Positions 44,717 to 53,154 of a DNA stretch of 64,000 bases are shown here, in pieces. Location of the stretch: NCBI RefSeq assembly GCF_004023625.1, contig NZ_RPDJ01000032.1:1-64000 (forward strand). The letters run 5' to 3'. This DNA comes from Streptomyces cavernae. GTDB lineage: Bacteria; Actinomycetota; Actinomycetes; Streptomycetales; Streptomycetaceae. Positions within the stretch are counted from its first letter, which is position 1. Every line of letters begins with the position of its first letter. Below the pieces are notes generated by a model. The model saw nothing but the letters and a program-made list of their open reading frames with translations, was not told the DNA's origin and searched no databases. The position numbers and the translations under genes were made by a program.

Positions 44717-44747
44717 GCGGTTCTCCCTTGGCTAACTTGGCTGCTCG

Positions 44748-45470
44748 TTACATGAGGACGGGAACGGGAAGCGTCTGAGCGGTGTCCCAGGCCTCGCCGG
44801 GAGCATCGTCGACGGCGCGTACGGCGCGGTCCAGGGCCAGTTGGTAGGGCTCGTGATGCGCTTCGAGATGCCGTTCGACGGCGGTACGCCAGGATGCGAG
44901 GGGGAGTCCCGCGCCGCCAGCCTCTGCCAGGTCCCGATACAGCAGCCGACCCCAGCCGTTCAGCCGGCACTGGCGCTCGGCTCCGTAGGTGCCCCGGAAC
45001 TTGTAGGCGACCGGGAACCGGTACAGCAACTCGAAGGCGTGCAGAACCTCCAGGTGGCCGACCAGCGATCCGCCGACATGCGCTCCAGTGACGGCCAGCA
45101 GGGCACCCACGGCGTCCTCGCTCGCGAGATACGCGTTGCCTGCGAAGATGCCCCGGGTGCGCAACGCCTCGTCCCAGATGGCCATACACACGACGACGTC
45201 CAGTAGCGGTCGCAGCGTCGGCGTGGCCTTGCCCGAGCACAGCAGGCTGAGCAGTGCGGCCTGCGTGTCCGCGGCGGCGCTCGGAAGGCGAACGGCGACA
45301 CCGTCGGCCTGGGCCAGCAAGGGGGTCGACAGGCCTTGGTAGCGGTCCGGTACGACGACGTCGAGCGGCGCGGAACCGGCTCCGCCCAGGGCCGGCCAGA
45401 CCAGCAGCCGCAGGTGAGGGGGTAGGTCGTGCAGCGGTACCTCGCGGAGGGCCGTCTCACGTGGTGACAT
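44748..45470 (-). CDS. Unrecognised protein of the putative nucleoside cluster
   Basis: A 240-residue soluble protein I do not recognise. It has no signal peptide or membrane helix. Notable segments are DLPPHLRLLVWPALGGAG near the start, a central helical part (LLDVVVCMAIWDEALRTRGIFAG, VTGAHVGGSLVGHLEVLHAFELLYRFPVAYKFRGTYG) and many Trp, Tyr and His residues. The ATG lies inside the end of the HisG-like gene (14-bp overlap), so the two are coupled. Codon use is like its neighbours. Context suggests an enzyme or accessory acting on the HisG-like product. Confidence 0.7.
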   Translation of the reverse strand: MSPRETALREVPLHDLPPHLRLLVWPALGGAGSAPLDVVVPDRYQGLSTPLLAQADGVAVRLPSAAADTQAALLSLLCSGKATPTLRPLLDVVVCMAIWDEALRTRGIFAGNAYLASEDAVGALLAVTGAHVGGSLVGHLEVLHAFELLYRFPVAYKFRGTYGAERQCRLNGWGRLLYRDLAEAGGAGLPLASWRTAVERHLEAHHEPYQLALDRAVRAVDDAPGEAWDTAQTLPVPVLM

Positions 45471-46053
45471 GGGCGTCCTCGCTTTGCCAGGCGCACTCGC
45501 CTCGGCCGTGACGGATGGCGGCCGCCCAGTCCATGAGTTGCGCGTGGTGCCGGTCGTGTGCATCGGTCTCACGCGAGCAGACGAGCCATACGTCGCTGCG
45601 GAAGAGCTCTTCGATGATGTCCAGCCCGCGTTCCCTCATGGACCGGCCGGTCTCCACACAGTCCACGGCGAGGTCGGCCAGGGAGGGCACGTAGGCCTCG
45701 CACGCGCCGTGGGCGCGCCGGACGGTGGCGTCGGGGTATCGCCGCGCTGCGTACTCGGCGGCCAGGAAGGGGTACTCCGACACGATGCGGGGGGTGGCGC
45801 CCACCCTGTGCTCCGGTCGGCCGATGGCGCAGATGCGGACGTGGTACCAGCAAAGCGGCGCGATGCGTACGACGTTGGCGCGTGATTCCTGTATCCACTC
45901 CTCCGCGGTGATGCCGGCGTCCAGTGAGCCGTCGGCCACCAGGCCAGGGATGTCCTGAAGCCGCAGGAGCCAAGAATCCGTATCGGAGGGGGCCATGTTC
46001 TGGGCGGCTTCGGCGTTCTGAAGCAGTCTTCCTTTGGGTAGACCGATCCTCAA
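45457..46053 (-). CDS. HisG-like ATP phosphoribosyltransferase paralogue
   Basis: A 198-residue protein. It begins RIGLPKGRLL and has VDCVETGRSMRERGL near residue 145, which matches the PRPP-binding loop of HisG (D-x-V-x-T-G-x-T/S). The length fits the short, catalytic-only HisG form. It is not in a histidine operon; neighbours are MazG-, kinase- and PurM-like genes. In pentostatin biosynthesis a HisG homologue (PenA) starts the pathway from a purine nucleotide, so a similar role is likely. The TTG start lies 7 nt after ggagg and overlaps the MazG stop by 4 bp. Whether it ribosylates ATP or another base is unknown. Confidence 0.82.
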   Translation of the reverse strand: MRIGLPKGRLLQNAEAAQNMAPSDTDSWLLRLQDIPGLVADGSLDAGITAEEWIQESRANVVRIAPLCWYHVRICAIGRPEHRVGATPRIVSEYPFLAAEYAARRYPDATVRRAHGACEAYVPSLADLAVDCVETGRSMRERGLDIIEELFRSDVWLVCSRETDAHDRHHAQLMDWAAAIRHGRGECAWQSEDAHVTT

Positions 46054-47015
46054 CAGGCTTCCTCCTGAGAGACGTAAGGGTGTAAGGACCCGTACTTGCG
46101 AAGCTGACGGTCGTGTTCTTGGTGCAGGGCGCGTGACAGGGCGCCGCCCAGGTCCACGCGGGTGATGTTGGCGATGCACAGGCACCAGGCCGCGACCTGT
46201 CCGAGTTCCTCCTCGATGCGCACCGAGGGCTCTCGGCGGCGCATCGCCTGGGCGAGTTCGCCCAGCTCCTCGAGGAACCAGGACAGCGCCCGTTCCGGTT
46301 CGAGCCTTCCGTACAGGCGGTGGGCTCGGTGCTGGAGGTCGCGTACGGAGTCCAGGGCCCCGCCGATATCCAGTTCATCGCCGTGGGCGGCCGCGTAGGG
46401 CGCGGAGGCCGCGACGGCTGGCAGGGCCCGCCGGGTCACGTCGGCAGCCGCTGCGGCAAGCCGGGGATCGAGCCGCGCGGTGCCGACCGCGTGGGAGTCG
46501 GCGCAGGCGGATGCGGGGTCAGCGGCCGCGCTCAGCCTGCTGATCCGGTCGGCCGGCGGAAGCTGCGCCAATGGTGTGCCATCGCAGACGACCTCGGCCA
46601 GCGAGTGCCAGCGGCTGTCCGCGAACACGAGTGTCCCGCGGAGCAGGATCAGCCGTTGGCCGCAGTCCGGCGTGTGCGGGGCGAGGGTGAGTCGGCAGGG
46701 GGCGCGAGGACCCGCCTCCACGTGCGCGTACATGCTCACGTCACCGTGCAACACGGCGAGAGCACGCATCAGGAGGTCGTCGGCCGTCGGTCTGCCCTCG
46801 GGCACCAACAGCCCGGAGGGCACCCGGCGGATCTCCGCGTGTCCGTCGGGCGGGGCCGGGTGCGGGTGCAGCGTGACCACAGGTGCTCGGGGCGCACTGG
46901 CCTCGGAGGCGCCCTCGGGAGCCACTAGCACGGTGTACGGTCCCACGCTGACCGGCACCGGCGCGTCGTTCGGCGCGCGGAACGCGGGGTCCGCCTCCGG
47001 GTTCCTCACGCTCAC
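46050..47015 (-). CDS. MazG-like protein with long N-terminal domain
   Basis: A 321-residue protein. The C-terminal ~110 residues resemble an all-alpha NTP pyrophosphohydrolase: SWFLEELGELAQAMRRR near 245-261 and IEEELGQVAAWCLCIANI near 267-284. The usual EExxE...ExxD metal motif reads EELGE...EELGQ, so the final Asp is Gln. The N-terminal ~200 residues (for example VVTLHPHPAPPDGHAEIRRVPSGLLVP) match nothing I know. HisE-type enzymes, which follow HisG, belong to the same superfamily, so it may hydrolyse a phosphoribosyl-nucleotide. The GTG at 47015 overlaps the kinase stop by 4 bp and was preferred to the upstream GTG at 47063. Confidence 0.72.
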   Translation of the reverse strand: MSVRNPEADPAFRAPNDAPVPVSVGPYTVLVAPEGASEASAPRAPVVTLHPHPAPPDGHAEIRRVPSGLLVPEGRPTADDLLMRALAVLHGDVSMYAHVEAGPRAPCRLTLAPHTPDCGQRLILLRGTLVFADSRWHSLAEVVCDGTPLAQLPPADRISRLSAAADPASACADSHAVGTARLDPRLAAAAADVTRRALPAVAASAPYAAAHGDELDIGGALDSVRDLQHRAHRLYGRLEPERALSWFLEELGELAQAMRRREPSVRIEEELGQVAAWCLCIANITRVDLGGALSRALHQEHDRQLRKYGSLHPYVSQEEAC

Positions 47016-47857
47016 ACCCCCCACAGCCGAGGGGCCAGCAGGTTGTCCACGATCTCCGTGCACAGGTCGTGGGGGGTCCGGTCAGCGACCTCTAGCCGGT
47101 ACCACCCCCACTCGTCCGCCGCCTTGGCGAAGTGCCGGTTGCAATCCTCCTGAAGAGAAAGGAACGATTCGGCCCCGGTAGGACCGGATAGGGCGTAGTC
47201 CTCCGCCACGCCGACCCCCCGCCCCTCGACGCTGCGCCGGGCGTGCGCGGTGTCGCTGGCGCCGTCCAGGAAGATTCCGACGTCGGGCTGCAGGAACGGA
47301 TCCGCGTAGATGTCGGTGACTCGCGCGATCATCCGCTCCACGACGTTGCGGGGCACGGTGTCGGCCTGGCACGCGGCGGCGATGAGCAGGGCCTTCAGCA
47401 CGGGCTTGTAGCCGTAGCTCTCCCGTACCACCACGGCGCCCTTAGCCGCCTTGGGGCGGACGACCTCCGCCTCGATGACGAAGTCGAGCGAGGCCTCCAC
47501 CAGTCCGGAGGCGAGGGGGCCGGAGGAGCGAACGCCCTCGGCTCCCAGGGGGAACGTCTCCTCGGCCCGCAGCGCCGCGAACTCCTCGAAAGTGCGGGGG
47601 ATGCGCTCGTCGACCGACTGCCCGTCGACCCGGCCCCCTCCGTACAGGAGTCGCCAGTCCTCCACCCATAACTGCTCGAAGGCGGTCTGGGGATAGGGGG
47701 CAGGACCGGGGCTGCCGTCCACCAGGCGACGCCAGCTGACGACGTGAAGCTCGATGTCCCGCTCGGCGAGCTGGACCCGGATGTTCTCGGTGAGGGTGGT
47801 CTTGCCGATGCCGTCCGGGCCCAGCATGGCTATTCGCAGACCTCGTGTCCCAGTCAT
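47012..47857 (-). CDS. P-loop nucleotide kinase (thymidylate kinase-like)
   Basis: A 281-residue P-loop protein. LRIAMLGPDGIGKTTLTENIRVQLAE is a clear Walker A, and the LID-like VVVRESYGYKPVLKAL and PDVGIFLDGASDTAHARRSVEG (Asp before the adenine-loop region) fit the thymidylate kinase group. At 281 residues it is longer than a housekeeping dTMP kinase (~210). It lies 5 bp after the PurM-like gene with agg just before the ATG. It may phosphorylate a nucleoside monophosphate intermediate. Confidence 0.78.
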   Translation of the reverse strand: MTGTRGLRIAMLGPDGIGKTTLTENIRVQLAERDIELHVVSWRRLVDGSPGPAPYPQTAFEQLWVEDWRLLYGGGRVDGQSVDERIPRTFEEFAALRAEETFPLGAEGVRSSGPLASGLVEASLDFVIEAEVVRPKAAKGAVVVRESYGYKPVLKALLIAAACQADTVPRNVVERMIARVTDIYADPFLQPDVGIFLDGASDTAHARRSVEGRGVGVAEDYALSGPTGAESFLSLQEDCNRHFAKAADEWGWYRLEVADRTPHDLCTEIVDNLLAPRLWGV

Positions 47858-47862
47858 CCTGA

Positions 47863-48966
47863 TCAGCCCAACTGCAGGTCGGTGTCGGCGAATTCGATAC
47901 CGAGGTGGGGCACACTCAGCGACCTGGCGCCGGCGACGACCTCACCGGCGTTCCACGCTCGGTAGCCCGCGGCTTCGGCGAGATGCACGGTCCGGTCGGC
48001 GTCCTCGGCGGAGACGACCGCGGCGTATCCGATCCCCATGTTGAGCGTGCCGTACGCCTCGGCGGTCGACATGCCGGTCTGCTGGGTCAGGAAATCGAGG
48101 ACCTCGGGAACCTCCGGTACCGTCTCCAGGACATAGCGCACCTGCTTGGGAGCGCGCATGACCTTCATCAGGCCATGGCCGGTGACACCGTTGAGGAACT
48201 TCGGGAGCACGTCCGAGTCCAGCAGCGCGCGGACGAACTTGGCGTAGATGACGCTCGGATCGAGCAGCGCCTCGCCGAGGGTGCGGCCGCTGGGAAGCGC
48301 GGTCGCGTAGCCGTTCGGGAGCATGCCGGCCACGCGCCGGGCCAGGGACGCGCCGTTGGCGTGCAGGCCGGAGCTGGCGAGCAGGATGATGCGGTCGCCC
48401 GGGCTGACGTTCTGGCCGAGCACGGCGTCGCGGCCCTGCGGCACGATGCCGAGGGCGCTGCCCGCGAGCTCCAGGCCGTCCTCCGCGACCAGGCCGGGGA
48501 GCGCCGGCGACTCGCCGCCGCCCCAGGCGGCACCGGACTCCTCACAGGCGCGCTGCCAGCCGGCCAGCAGGGCGGTGGCGCGCGCCTCGTCCGCGTACCA
48601 GGCGGCGTCCCCGGTGGAGAAGTACGCGGTGATCACGAGAGGGGCGGCACCCACCGAGATCACGTCGTTGACGATCGCGGCTACGGCATCGACGGCCACG
48701 TCCACGTACCGGTTGATCCCCCCTTCCTGCAGCACCTGGTGGGCGATGAGCGACTTGGTGCCCAAGCCTTCCACCACCATGGCCATGGTCATTCCACCGG
48801 CCTTGAACACGTAGGCCGACGCCCCTCGGGACTCCGGTACCTCCTCGGCCCCGGACATGGCCAGTAGTCCGCTGGTGGCCTTGGCCCGTTCGATCGCCTC
48901 GCGCTTGATGCGGTCGAGAACGGTGTAGTCGACGCCGGAATCACGGTAGTTGGACAGTTTTGCCAT
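47863..48966 (-). CDS. PurM-like (AIR synthetase) paralogue
   Basis: A 367-residue protein of the PurM/SelD ATP-grasp-independent ATPase fold. YRDSGVDYTVLDRIKREAIERAK, then GTKSLIAHQV (the Asp/Thr nucleotide loop reads EGLGTKS where PurM has DGVGTK), DAVAAIVNDVISVGAAPL and LASSGLHANGASLARRV are all recognisable. Genuine PurM closes the imidazole ring of aminoimidazole ribotide. Here it lacks purine-operon neighbours and heads a six-gene unit with kinase, MazG-, HisG-like and AKR genes. The ATG follows aaggaatgttcc. It may build an unusual heterocycle or raise purine precursor supply. Confidence 0.82.
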   Translation of the reverse strand: MAKLSNYRDSGVDYTVLDRIKREAIERAKATSGLLAMSGAEEVPESRGASAYVFKAGGMTMAMVVEGLGTKSLIAHQVLQEGGINRYVDVAVDAVAAIVNDVISVGAAPLVITAYFSTGDAAWYADEARATALLAGWQRACEESGAAWGGGESPALPGLVAEDGLELAGSALGIVPQGRDAVLGQNVSPGDRIILLASSGLHANGASLARRVAGMLPNGYATALPSGRTLGEALLDPSVIYAKFVRALLDSDVLPKFLNGVTGHGLMKVMRAPKQVRYVLETVPEVPEVLDFLTQQTGMSTAEAYGTLNMGIGYAAVVSAEDADRTVHLAEAAGYRAWNAGEVVAGARSLSVPHLGIEFADTDLQLG

Positions 48967-49632
48967 GGAACATTCCTTGCTAGGCGATGTGTTCACTGAA
49001 CGGACGAGTGCAACGTACCCTGCCCATCAGTCCGCCAGAGCGGGTCCGCGCATCGACGCCCGGCCGGCCCAGGCCTGCCTGGCAGGTGCCGGGCCGCCGC
49101 ATGGACGCGCGCCTGGGCTGCCCAAGCCGTTTACGACCGGGAACGTGCGCGCGGTCTCCCGGGGCACAGGCCCTCCATTCCCCTTCGGTGAACGGTGCTT
49201 GCAGTAGCGGACACGGGCGGCAGACCGTTTGTATCCCGCTGAAAATCCCCTGCGGAATGAACGAACAGACGCGCCATGAAACGACTAGGGAGATCGCCCA
49301 CCGTGGTCGCCCGTCAACTCGGCAGGGCCAAGGCTTCGTCTAGACATTGAAGGAACATCCAAACACCTTCCGGCTCCACACTTGTCTGTTCAGTAGCGAT
49401 CTTTCATGGATCGTCACCGAACCGCAACCCTCAGTATCCGAACAGGCCCAGCAAGGCTGGAAAAGCTTCTGTGAAATCCCGTCAATATGGACAAACAGTG
49501 GCCGGGCAATGTCCTTTATGCAGCGCGCGAGTGATGCATGTCACGTGACTAGGATTAGCCAACATCAGGTCACTCTCGTAGGAAACTACAAATGTTGCGA
49601 AGGTCTTTCTCGGTCGGCCTGTCGGCCGATCT
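48967..49632. other. AT-richer intergenic region before the PurM-like operon
   Basis: 666 bp with no supported gene. From about 49200 to 49600 it is clearly less GC-rich than its surroundings; the single 98-codon plus frame (49347-49643) lacks a ribosome-binding site and bias. It contains palindromic gtcacgtgac (49539-49548). It presumably carries the promoter of the minus-strand operon starting at 48966 and the terminator of the operon ending at 49633. Confidence 0.6.
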
Positions 49633-50172
49633 TCACAGGGTGATGGAACTGCCCGGATGATGGAAATCGGGTTTCGGTGAGACGTGCTTCAGAGCCCAAT
49701 AGCTGAGATCGCCCGCGTCGTCCTCTACTACGGCAGAAAAGGCGATACGACCGGCATGGGGCAGATCACGCATTTCCAGTCGTACGTCCAGACACAGGCG
49801 ATCCGACTCCCTGGTGAGGCGCACTCGAGGAGGCAGGGGCGGATTCACCGGCTCCCTGTTCTGGTGGTAGTCGTCGAACGTGTAGAAAGCCCATTCAGTG
49901 GACGGCGAGGCATTGAGCTCGTAGTAGGCAGGGGAGTCGGGCGACTTGCGCACGAACATCTCGAAGCAGGTGTGCTTCCACAGTTCGTCCGTATGACGCG
50001 GGCGACGCGTGGCGGGGATACGCAGGCGGGAGAGGTTCGCGTGCAGTGCATACCGCAGGACGAACGTCCCCCGTACCGGTTCCTCCAACTGCACGTCGAG
50101 CGCCCGCACGACGCCGGGGGCAGAAGGCGTGAAAGGCCTCAGGGAGAACCTGCGCGGAAGGCGTAAGGACAT
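49633..50172 (-). CDS. DOMON-like domain protein
   Basis: A 179-residue beta-rich protein. RPRHTDELWKHTCFEMFVRKSPDSPAYYELNASPSTEWAFYTFDDY is the characteristic core of the DOMON-like family found in many bacteria; such domains bind haem or sugars in other proteins. No signal peptide, so cytoplasmic. It ends the five-gene minus-strand block with NUDIX, phosphatase, aminotransferase and dehydrogenase genes (35-bp gap). Its role there is unknown; it might bind a sugar intermediate. Confidence 0.75.
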   Translation of the reverse strand: MSLRLPRRFSLRPFTPSAPGVVRALDVQLEEPVRGTFVLRYALHANLSRLRIPATRRPRHTDELWKHTCFEMFVRKSPDSPAYYELNASPSTEWAFYTFDDYHQNREPVNPPLPPRVRLTRESDRLCLDVRLEMRDLPHAGRIAFSAVVEDDAGDLSYWALKHVSPKPDFHHPGSSITL

Positions 50173-50207
50173 TGCGTCACATTCTGCAGAACTTCATGAC
50201 GAAACGG

Positions 50208-51188
50208 TCAACTGTCGGAGAGCAGTTTCTCCGCAGAATCGAGGATGGTCGCGACTACCTCGTGGCTGGGCAGGATGGAACGGGTCTCCGCCTGAGGGTC
50301 GATCCTGCCTTCCAGGATGTCAGCGAACCTGTCCCATTGGGCTGCCAGTGGCTCGCGGCGTCCGGAGCAATTCAGACGAGCCGATGGCTCATGGCCGCGA
50401 CTGGCACCGTCCTCCGGCATGAGAGGAGAGACCGGCTGGGAGTAGAGAGTGACGGACGGGTCCAGAAGGTCCGCCACAATGGTTCTCGACCCTTCGCGTA
50501 TCGTCAGGCACCGTTCGCGGCGGGATGAGACTCTGCTGGCGGTCAGATCGGCGGTACGGGAACCCGGGAACTCCAGTTCGGCCTCCACGGTGTCCTCACC
50601 GGTCCTGTTCCCACCGCAGTTCCGAGTGATGGTGGCGTTGACGACCTTCGGCACCTGCCCCGCGAAGATGCGCTGGCTGATGTCGATATCGTGGACCAGC
50701 AGGTCCCAAGTGACGCCGGCACGCATGCGGGCGGAGTAGCCGGAGAGCCTCTGCGTGTGGACGGAACGAGGATCCTCCACGAGCGACAGAGCCTGCCGCA
50801 CGGCCGGGTTGAACCTCTCGACGAACCCACACATCAGCGGCACACCCCGTCGCAGTGCCGTGTCGACCAGTTCCCTGCTGTCGGCGAGGCTCGCACACAG
50901 GGGCTTCTCCACGAACAGCGGAATGTCCTCCGCCAGCACACACGACGCGATTTTGCGGTGCTGGTCGGTCGAGGAAGCGACGACGACCGCGTCCACCGTG
51001 GAAAGGCTGCCGATTTCCGGCAGCCAGTCCGCCCCGAAACGCTCTGCTAACGCCTGCCCGCGGTCCTGGGACGGATCCATCACTGCGACCAGTTCGCAGC
51101 GTGGGCTCTCGGCGAGAATCCTGCCGTGGTGACTTCCCATCGCGCCGGCCCCGACCAGGAGGACTCGCGGGACACCTGACCCGGTCAT
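50208..51188 (-). CDS. Gfo/Idh-family dehydrogenase, Pur10-like
   Basis: A 326-residue NAD(P)-dependent oxidoreductase. VLLVGAGAMGSHHGRILAE is the Rossmann loop, FVEKPLCASLADSRELV carries the conserved EKP, and TWDLLVHDIDISQRIF gives the catalytic His/Asp segment. The start is the ATG overlapping the aminotransferase stop (ATGA). With the DegT aminotransferase, NUDIX and monophosphatase genes upstream it forms the set used by the puromycin pathway (Pur10, Pur4, Pur7, Pur3) to convert ATP into 3'-amino-3'-deoxyadenosine. By analogy it would oxidise the 3'-hydroxyl of a nucleotide. Confidence 0.85.
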   Translation of the reverse strand: MTGSGVPRVLLVGAGAMGSHHGRILAESPRCELVAVMDPSQDRGQALAERFGADWLPEIGSLSTVDAVVVASSTDQHRKIASCVLAEDIPLFVEKPLCASLADSRELVDTALRRGVPLMCGFVERFNPAVRQALSLVEDPRSVHTQRLSGYSARMRAGVTWDLLVHDIDISQRIFAGQVPKVVNATITRNCGGNRTGEDTVEAELEFPGSRTADLTASRVSSRRERCLTIREGSRTIVADLLDPSVTLYSQPVSPLMPEDGASRGHEPSARLNCSGRREPLAAQWDRFADILEGRIDPQAETRSILPSHEVVATILDSAEKLLSDS

Positions 51189-52294
51189 GCGAGCAAAGCC
51201 GCTCTCGTCTCGTCGATGATCTGTTCCAGGTCCGCATCGGAGAGCCGAGGATGAACCGGGAGAGCAAGGATCTCCTCTGTGATCCTGGAAGCGACAGGAA
51301 CCTCCGGCACCACCACTTGGGGATGCTCTCTGTAGCATTCGTAGTCGAAGACGAGACGGGGATAGTGGACGCTCGTGACAATTCCTCTGCTCGCCAGCTT
51401 TGCCGCTAACTCGTCTCGTGTGCAGGGGGCGTCTGCGGTGACGCGAACCGTGTACTGGTGCCACACGTGGCTGCGACCGTCCATGACCTGGGGAATCACG
51501 AGGCCCTCGAGCTCGCCCAGGCCCTTGGAAAGCTTTTCGGCGTTGTGCCGTCGGCGTTCGGAGAACTCCTGGAGGCGGATGACCTGGGAGAGGCCGACCG
51601 CCGCGTGCAGGTCGGAGAGCCGATAGTTTCCGCCAATGCACGCGAACTCGTACCTGCCGCGCATTCCCTGGTTCCGGAGTATGCGGGTGCGTTCAGCGAC
51701 CTCGTCGCTGTCGGTCGTGATGATGCCGCCCTCTCCGGCGGTCACGTTTTTGGTCGCGTAAAGGGAGAAACAGCCGATCCCGAAACTTCCCGACGGCCGC
51801 CCTTGGAATGTCGCGCCGATGGCCTGGGCCGAATCTTCGACGATCGCCAGCCCATGCGCCGACGCGGTCCTGTCAACCGCCGACATGTCCGGTGTCTGGC
51901 CGTACAGACTCACGGGCAGTAACACCTTCGTACGTTCGTTCACCAGTTCTTCCATCAGTGCGGGGTCGATATTGAAATCTTCGGCACGGATATCAGTGAA
52001 TTTGGCTGTGGCTCCGCTGGCGATGATGGCGTTCAGGGTGGCGACGAAGGTGAAGGGGGAGGTGATGACTTCGTCCCCCGGGCGCAGGTCCAGGGCTTCC
52101 AGGCTGAGGGACAGGGCCGCGGACCCGCTGTTGACCGCAATGGCATGCCTGACGCCGGCTACCTCCGCGGCGGCCCGTTCCAGCCGCTCCACCATGGGCC
52201 CCTGGGAAATATGCCCGGATCGTAGGACTTCCAGGACGAGGGGCTCGGCGTCCTGGACGTCGACAGAAACCAGCGGAATCAATGGGAGCTCCAT
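51185..52294 (-). CDS. DegT/DnrJ/EryC1-type PLP aminotransferase
   Basis: A 369-residue sugar aminotransferase. The PLP-binding features are NSGSAALSLSLEAL (phosphate-binding GSAA), VEDSAQAIGATFQGRPSG and the Schiff-base Lys in YATKNVTAGEGG near 183. It converts keto-sugars to amino-sugars. Its place between a dehydrogenase and a monophosphatase suggests transamination of a 3'-keto (or other keto) nucleotide. The ATG start has no strong ribosome-binding site; the gene begins 29 bp after the phosphatase stop. Confidence 0.9.
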   Translation of the reverse strand: MELPLIPLVSVDVQDAEPLVLEVLRSGHISQGPMVERLERAAAEVAGVRHAIAVNSGSAALSLSLEALDLRPGDEVITSPFTFVATLNAIIASGATAKFTDIRAEDFNIDPALMEELVNERTKVLLPVSLYGQTPDMSAVDRTASAHGLAIVEDSAQAIGATFQGRPSGSFGIGCFSLYATKNVTAGEGGIITTDSDEVAERTRILRNQGMRGRYEFACIGGNYRLSDLHAAVGLSQVIRLQEFSERRRHNAEKLSKGLGELEGLVIPQVMDGRSHVWHQYTVRVTADAPCTRDELAAKLASRGIVTSVHYPRLVFDYECYREHPQVVVPEVPVASRITEEILALPVHPRLSDADLEQIIDETRAALLA

Positions 52295-52323
52295 GACATG
52301 GGAAGGCAGGGAGTGTGCGTCTT

Positions 52324-53154
52324 TCAGGCGGGCAATTGCGCTCGCGTAATATCTGTGAGAGTCCTACGGAAATCGGGTGCACAGGCCAGCATCGAGTAAA
52401 CCTGTGTGGTCTTTGTTAGGGGTTTTTGGTAATCCGGAACGTCGCCCTCCATCGTGGAGAACGTTCCACCGGCTTCCTGGATGATGACGTGTGGGGCGAC
52501 GCAGTCCCAAATGCGGTTGCGGCGGTGCATGGAAGCGGCGTACACACCCTTTGCGACCATCATGCAATCGAATATGCTGTTGCTCGTGCGGATCCCTCGG
52601 CAGCGGGATGCGATGCTCTCCATCGTTCGGCAGTCGAGAGCCGTCTCCGACGGATGGAAATCCATGCCGTAGGCGACCAGTTGCTCTGCCATGTTGCCCC
52701 CGGCCTCGATTTCAAGTTTATTCCCGTTCACGTATGCCCCGTGTCCGGTCGCGGCGATATACGTCTCGGAGAGAGCAGGAAGGCTCACCCCGCCGGCCAC
52801 CGGCCTTCCGTGCTCAAGAATCCCGACCATGACACCGAACAGAGGGCTTCCCGCGGCAAAGTTGGAGGTTCCGTCGATGGGGTCGATCACCCATGTGATG
52901 GCAGAGGTCCCTCTTACCGCGCCCCACTCCTCGTCGATGACGCTGTCATGGGGGAACCGTTCACGGATCCGGCTTTTGATTTTTTGTCCGATGGCCAGGT
53001 CGGCGTCTGTCACGACCTGGTTCGGATCGGCATCCTTGATTCGGGCAGACAGGCCTCGCGGGAAGGACAGGGCTATTTCGGCTGCTTCCCGGAGCAGAGA
53101 TTCCAGGAAGGCCGGATACGCGCGTAGGGGGACCAGAGAGGTGGTGGAGGTCAC
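52324..53154 (-). CDS. Inositol monophosphatase-family phosphatase, Pur3-like
   Basis: A 276-residue phosphatase. The metal-binding motifs are VIDEEWG, WVIDPIDGTSNFAAGSPLF and the late IWDCVAPHVIIQEAGG; spacing is normal for the IMPase family. In the puromycin cluster a member of this family (Pur3) is thought to dephosphorylate the aminonucleotide. The GTG start overlaps the NUDIX stop by 4 bp, so translation is coupled. Confidence 0.88.
   Translation of the reverse strand: MTSTTSLVPLRAYPAFLESLLREAAEIALSFPRGLSARIKDADPNQVVTDADLAIGQKIKSRIRERFPHDSVIDEEWGAVRGTSAITWVIDPIDGTSNFAAGSPLFGVMVGILEHGRPVAGGVSLPALSETYIAATGHGAYVNGNKLEIEAGGNMAEQLVAYGMDFHPSETALDCRTMESIASRCRGIRTSNSIFDCMMVAKGVYAASMHRRNRIWDCVAPHVIIQEAGGTFSTMEGDVPDYQKPLTKTTQVYSMLACAPDFRRTLTDITRAQLPA

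Noticed and set aside
49347..49643. 98-residue + strand frame
   Set aside because: Lies in AT-richer DNA, lacks a ribosome-binding site and any family similarity.
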